DNA of 9,029 nucleotides, from NCBI GenBank assembly GCA_024711415.1, contig JANJSW010000025.1:1-9029 (forward strand), read 5' to 3'. The number at the start of each line of letters is the position of its first letter. Position 1 is the stretch's first letter. Positions 6,517-9,029 of the stretch are shown in pieces. The translations under genes and the position numbers were made by a program. Under the pieces are notes generated by a model that was not told the origin of the DNA, did no database searches, and saw only the letters and a program-made list of their open reading frames with translations. Origin of the DNA: Thermomonas sp. (GTDB taxonomy: Bacteria; Pseudomonadota; Gammaproteobacteria; Xanthomonadales; Xanthomonadaceae).

Positions 6517-6753
6517 TCAGCCGCAGCTGCCGCAGCAGGTGGTGCCTTCGGCGTGCTCCGGTGCCAGCGTGGCGGGGAAGCCGGCGGCGCGCAGGGCGTC
6601 GCTGATGTCGTTTTCCTTCAGGCCGCTTTCCACCAGCAGGCGGCCGCGGCCGATGTTGGCGGTGATCTTGGCCTGCGGATCCAGCGCGTGCACGGCGAAA
6701 GCGATGGAGCGGGCAGTGGCCTCGTCAACGAGGCCCAGGACGTCGAACAGCAT
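6517..6753 (-). CDS. HMA-fold small protein with C-terminal CCGSCG tail
   Basis: A 78-residue protein whose sequence follows the βαββαβ pattern of heavy-metal-associated domains. It starts [19 protein letters not shown] (3-21), then has ALDPQAKI (23-30), a GRLLVESG strand (37-44) and [11 protein letters not shown] (51-61). The metal-binding loop of canonical members, GMTCxxC, is replaced by GLVDEAT, with no cysteine. Instead the protein ends TTCCGSCG with Cys73, Cys74 and Cys77. It may bind copper or zinc through this tail, but that is inference. The start at 6753 is fixed by GGAG spaced 7 bases before the ATG; the frame is open further up to an ATG at 6801 that has no ribosome binding site. 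It lies 114 bases downstream of the transporter gene and is followed by its own terminator. No metal transporter gene is nearby. Confidence 0.8.
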   Translation of the reverse strand: MLFDVLGLVDEATARSIAFAVHALDPQAKITANIGRGRLLVESGLKENDISDALRAAGFPATLAPEHAEGTTCCGSCG

Positions 6754-6760
6754 GGGGAAA

Positions 6761-6764
6761 CTCC
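6761..6764 (-). promoter_or_regulatory. Ribosome binding site that decides the HMA-like start
   Basis: GGAG on the minus strand is 7 bases before the ATG whose A is at 6753. This makes that codon the start rather than the in-frame ATG at 6801. Confidence 0.7.
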
Positions 6765-6770
6765 AGGAGA

Positions 6771-6800
6771 TGGCGGAACGCGCTGTGCGCGGTGCCGCCA
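6771..6800 (-). promoter_or_regulatory. Hairpin in the leader of the HMA-like gene
   Basis: On the minus strand TGGCGG (6800-6795) pairs with CCGCCA (6776-6771), and inside it CGCGC pairs with GCGCG around a 3-base ACA loop, with a small CAC/TT internal loop. The 30-base structure ends 6 bases before the GGAG ribosome binding site. It could affect translation or mRNA stability; in DNA this GC-rich it could also be chance. Confidence 0.3.
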
Positions 6801-6867
6801 TGATCCGCAGGCATTGCCGGCCACGCCTTGACCGGGATCAGCCGGCGGCGGGTCATCCCTGCCGATC

Positions 6868-7635
6868 TCAGGCCGATGCCGCCTGTTCGCGCAGCTGCGC
6901 GGCGCGCTCCCGGCCCAGGTAGCGGTGGATGCCGGCGCGGGCGAGGTAGAGCAGCGGGATCAGCGCGATGGCCGCCAGCATCTTGTAGGCGTAGTTCAGC
7001 GTGCCCACCGCCAGGAACTGCGAGGTGGGCCAGTGCTGCGGGCCGATCACGAAGGCGATGTACAGCACCACGAAGCTGTCCACCAGCTGCGACACCGCGG
7101 TGGAGCCGGTGGCGCGCAGCCAGGCGTGGCGTTCGCCGGTGCGGCGACGGATCTGGTGGAAGACGTGGATGTCGATCAGCTGGCCGATCAGGAACGCCAC
7201 CAGCGAGCCGACCATGATCCACATGCCCTGGCCGAACACCGCCGCATACGCGGCCTGGTAGTCCGGCACGCCCTGTTCCTGCGCCGCGCCCACCCACCAG
7301 CTGGCGGGCGCCAGCCGGATGGCGATGTACGCGAACAGGAAACCGTAGGCCACCAGCCCCGCGGCCAGCCAGCTGACCATGCGCACGCCGCGCTTGCCGA
7401 AGTACTCGTTGACCGTGTCGGTCATGATGAACACGATCGGCCAGACCACCGTGCCGGCGGTGAAGTCCAGCGTGCCGCCCTGCCCGAACAGGTTCCAGTG
7501 CAGCGGCGCGATCCCCAGCGTGCCTTCCAGCGCGAAGATCTTGACCCCGATGAACTCCGCCAGCACCGCGTTGGCGCAGAAGAACGCCGCCAGCGCGGCG
7601 AACAGGCGGGTCGCGCGGTCGTCCAGCAGGCGCAT
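6868..7635 (-). CDS. yhhQ: Queuosine precursor transporter (YhhQ/VUT family)
   Basis: An inner-membrane transporter of 255 residues, somewhat longer than E. coli YhhQ (about 220). Members import the queuosine precursors preQ0/preQ1, used to modify position 34 of several tRNAs. Family hallmarks are FIGVKIFAL (28-36), the TDTVNEYFGKR motif (72-82), GQLIDIHVFHQIRRRTG (151-167) and ATGSTAVSQLVDSF (175-188). About six hydrophobic segments are evident (12-30, 60-73, 84-108, 131-152, 180-198, 208-232). The start lies 3 bases after the DUF502 stop codon. The only nearby purine-rich stretch (TGAGG) is too close to the ATG, so translation probably depends on coupling to DUF502. No queuosine synthesis gene (tgt, queA, queC-F) is in view. 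The family call is confident; the substrate is inherited from the family. Confidence 0.93.
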   Translation of the reverse strand: MRLLDDRATRLFAALAAFFCANAVLAEFIGVKIFALEGTLGIAPLHWNLFGQGGTLDFTAGTVVWPIVFIMTDTVNEYFGKRGVRMVSWLAAGLVAYGFLFAYIAIRLAPASWWVGAAQEQGVPDYQAAYAAVFGQGMWIMVGSLVAFLIGQLIDIHVFHQIRRRTGERHAWLRATGSTAVSQLVDSFVVLYIAFVIGPQHWPTSQFLAVGTLNYAYKMLAAIALIPLLYLARAGIHRYLGRERAAQLREQAASA

Positions 7636-7638
7636 GCC

Positions 7639-8313
7639 TCAGGGCGACCTGGCCGGTGGCGGCGCGAACGGGATGCTGTCCGGCGCCACCGCGCCGCCGC
7701 TGATGATGAAGCTCATCGCCTGGTCCACGGTCCAGTCGGTCGGGGTGATCTTCTCCATCGGCACGATTTCAAGATAGCCCGAGGTCGGATTGGGCGTGGT
7801 CGGCACGTACACCGCCGCCAGTTCGCGGCCAGTCCCGATTTCGCGCATGACGCGAGTGACGAAGCCCAGCGTCTTCATCTCGTTGTGCGGAAAGTCGATC
7901 AGCACCACCCGCTGGGTGCCGTCAGGCTTGGTCTGCAGGATGTCCAGCAGTTTGCGCGCGCTGCCGTAGATGGTGTTGGCCAGCGGGATCCGCGCCACCA
8001 GCGCCTCGAACCAGCGAAGGAGGCGCTGTCCCACCACCCGCCGCGCCAGCCAGCCGGCCAGCAGGATGAAGCCGACCGTGGCGACCAGCGCGATCGCGTT
8101 CTGCACCCACGGTTCCACCAGCCAGCCGAAGGTGCGCGGATTGCCGGCGGCGATGCCGGCAAGGCCGGGTTCGACCAGCGGCTTGCTGAGATCGCCCAGC
8201 AGCACGAACACGAACTTCACCACGACCCAGGTCAGCCACAGCGGCAGCAGGGTGAGCAGGCCGGTCAGGAACAGGCGCTGCAGGCGCAGGCCAAGCGAAG
8301 GGGAAGGAGGCAT
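7639..8313 (-). CDS. DUF502 family membrane protein
   Basis: A 224-residue inner-membrane protein. Two long hydrophobic segments (about 15-39 and 70-90) flank a short loop, followed by a soluble domain. Hallmarks of DUF502 are RLFLTGLLTLLPLWLTWVVV (13-32), ARIPLANTIYGSARKLLDIL (107-126), VVLIDFPHNEMKTLGFVT (136-153) and the signature YVPTTPNPTSGYLEIVP (169-185). The tail is proline-rich (FAPPPARSP). Function is not established in bacteria. The ATG at 8313 lacks a Shine-Dalgarno sequence but has a TAGAAT -10 element ending 6 bases before it, so a leaderless mRNA is likely. It probably leads a short operon with the queuosine transporter, which begins 3 bases after its stop codon. Confidence 0.93.
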   Translation of the reverse strand: MPPSPSLGLRLQRLFLTGLLTLLPLWLTWVVVKFVFVLLGDLSKPLVEPGLAGIAAGNPRTFGWLVEPWVQNAIALVATVGFILLAGWLARRVVGQRLLRWFEALVARIPLANTIYGSARKLLDILQTKPDGTQRVVLIDFPHNEMKTLGFVTRVMREIGTGRELAAVYVPTTPNPTSGYLEIVPMEKITPTDWTVDQAMSFIISGGAVAPDSIPFAPPPARSP

Positions 8314-8319
8314 CCGCGC

Positions 8320-8325
8320 ATTCTA
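8320..8325 (-). promoter_or_regulatory. -10 element for DUF502 gene, leaderless arrangement
   Basis: TAGAAT (minus strand, 8325-8320) matches TATAAT at 5 of 6 positions and ends 6 bases before the ATG (A at 8313). It lies in the 41-base gap after the SUMF1-like gene. No convincing -35 is seen 16-18 bases upstream. The six bases between the hexamer and the ATG are GCGCGG, with no ribosome binding site. Confidence 0.5.
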
Positions 8326-8354
8326 GCGGCTGCCCGTTGCGCCGGCGGCACGCG

Positions 8355-9029
8355 TCAGCGCGCGCGCGCGAGCAGGATGCCGACGTCGGAATAGCCCCGC
8401 GAGGCGTCCAGCGGCTTGTCCTCGCCGTTGGCCATGCGGTTGTTGCAGGCGTGGTCGGCGCACAGCGCCAGCCAGCCGCTTGCCCGGGTGGGCTGCGCGC
8501 GCAGCTCGCCGGCGCTGGGCAGGTGGTAGCGCACGCCGTCCTGCACGCCGCGCCAGGACGCATAGGCCTGCGCGTCGGCGGCCGACACGCAGACGACCGG
8601 CTTGCGGTCGCTGCCGGTGTTGTTCCACTTCAGCTTGCGGCCGAAGAAGCCCTTGCCGCATTCCGCCGCGGCGCGGCCGGTGGCGTTGGCGAAGCGGGCG
8701 TAGTCGGCGCGGTTGACCGTCAGGATCTCCACGTTCGCTGCCGCTGCGTCCGCCTTGGCGGTCACCGTGGTCGTGCGGACGGTGGCGGGCCCGACGCGTG
8801 CCTGCAGCGTCCGCTGGCGCGCGGCGTCCAGCCCCAGCCAGCCGCTGTCGGCCAGCAGGGTGGCGGCGCTGGCGCGGGTGGCAGGCTTGGCCAGCAGCGC
8901 GGTCAGGCGCCGCTCCAACGCGGCGTCCAGCCGCTTGCGCAGCAGGACGATGGAGGCGCCGGTGCCGCCGCGGCGGGCATCGAGCTGCTGCGCGCGCTGG
9001 AAGGCGGCGCGCGCGCCGGCGCTGTCGCC
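8355..9029 (-). CDS. SUMF1/FGE-like domain protein, 5' partial
   Basis: The frame is open to the right edge, so this is the last 224 residues of a longer protein. The TTG at 8918 is an internal leucine codon. The first visible stretch (AGARAAFQRAQQLDARRGG) looks like the end of a TPR-type helix pair. After a helical alanine-rich linker, the SUMF1-like domain shows VNRADYARFANATGR, PVVCVSAADAQAYASWRG and YHLPSAGELRA, which correspond to the family's PV..VSW.DA.AYA.W and RLPTEAEWE segments. It ends SRGYSDVGILLARAR, matching the usual GFR..R close. Cys190 and Cys195 (CADHAC) have the same C-x4-C spacing as the active cysteines of formylglycine-generating enzyme, but the RGGSW context is missing. 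A catalytic role is therefore doubtful. In relatives such domains are often fused to kinases or TPR regions. The missing N-terminus decides what this is. Confidence 0.78.
   Translation of the reverse strand, partial: GDSAGARAAFQRAQQLDARRGGTGASIVLLRKRLDAALERRLTALLAKPATRASAATLLADSGWLGLDAARQRTLQARVGPATVRTTTVTAKADAAAANVEILTVNRADYARFANATGRAAAECGKGFFGRKLKWNNTGSDRKPVVCVSAADAQAYASWRGVQDGVRYHLPSAGELRAQPTRASGWLALCADHACNNRMANGEDKPLDASRGYSDVGILLARAR

Noticed and set aside
4497..6605. 702-residue plus-strand open frame covering dxs
   Set aside because: It is antisense to a complete, unmistakable Dxs. Its composition (very rich in His, Arg, Gly, Ala, Gln) is what high-GC genes give on the opposite strand.
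6754..6801. Longer HMA-like protein starting at 6801 (16 extra residues)
   Set aside because: There is no ribosome binding site before that ATG, the extension crosses a hairpin and the ribosome binding site itself, and the HMA pattern begins right at the 6753 start.
8358..8368. Alternating GCGCGCGCGCG tract
   Set aside because: It is short and fully explained by Arg-Ala-Arg codons at the end of the SUMF1-like gene in a GC-rich genome; there is no reason to infer Z-DNA or a repeat element.
6925..8394. 489-residue plus-strand open frame across yhhQ and DUF502
   Set aside because: It is antisense to two recognised genes, low-complexity His/Arg/Gln-rich, and has no domain-like pattern.
1..9029. 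Mobile element, CRISPR array, defence island or prophage
   Set aside because: I see no transposase, integrase, direct-repeat array or terminal inverted repeats, and the recognised genes are ordinary chromosomal families with uniform high-GC codon use.

Overview
The window is ordinary-looking chromosomal DNA from a high-GC gammaproteobacterium, most likely a member of the Xanthomonadaceae/Lysobacteraceae (Xanthomonas, Stenotrophomonas, Lysobacter, Luteimonas or relatives). The main reasons are the Dxs protein, which reads like the Xanthomonas enzyme as I remember it, the strong G/C bias at third codon positions, and promoters of the form TAGAAT placed immediately before start codons. I see no insertion sequence, integrase, tRNA, rRNA, CRISPR array or phage gene. 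No gap between genes exceeds 150 bases.

Left part, plus strand (1-2917). The window opens inside a NarL/LuxR-type response regulator whose first ~30 residues lie off the left edge. It is followed by a membrane-anchored protein that joins an SRPBCC-like domain to a GyrI-like domain, and then by a strong terminator with a UUCG tetraloop (1801-1830). Next come a small DUF423 membrane protein and a short AlkA-type DNA glycosylase, closely spaced and probably co-transcribed.

Middle part (2930-4459). A minus-strand DUF488 protein converges on the glycosylase. It is divergent from a plus-strand exported TraB/GumN-family protein, in which both GxxH histidines expected of that family appear to be replaced.

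Right part, minus strand (4503-9029). In transcription order: the C-terminal part of a SUMF1/FGE-like protein (cut by the right edge), a DUF502 membrane protein, a YhhQ-type queuosine-precursor transporter only 3 bases further on, a 78-residue HMA-fold protein with a C-terminal CCGSCG tail, a terminator (6467-6489), and dxs, the first enzyme of the MEP isoprenoid pathway. dxs converges on the TraB/GumN gene.

No single pathway unites the genes. The most coherent non-coding signal is that three genes (DUF423, DUF502, dxs) lack a Shine-Dalgarno sequence and have a -10-like hexamer ending exactly 6 bases before the ATG. This predicts leaderless mRNAs starting at the A of the start codon. Two proteins also look like family members whose canonical metal-site residues were lost or moved (TraB/GumN and the HMA-like protein). 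I found no convincing undescribed multi-gene system.
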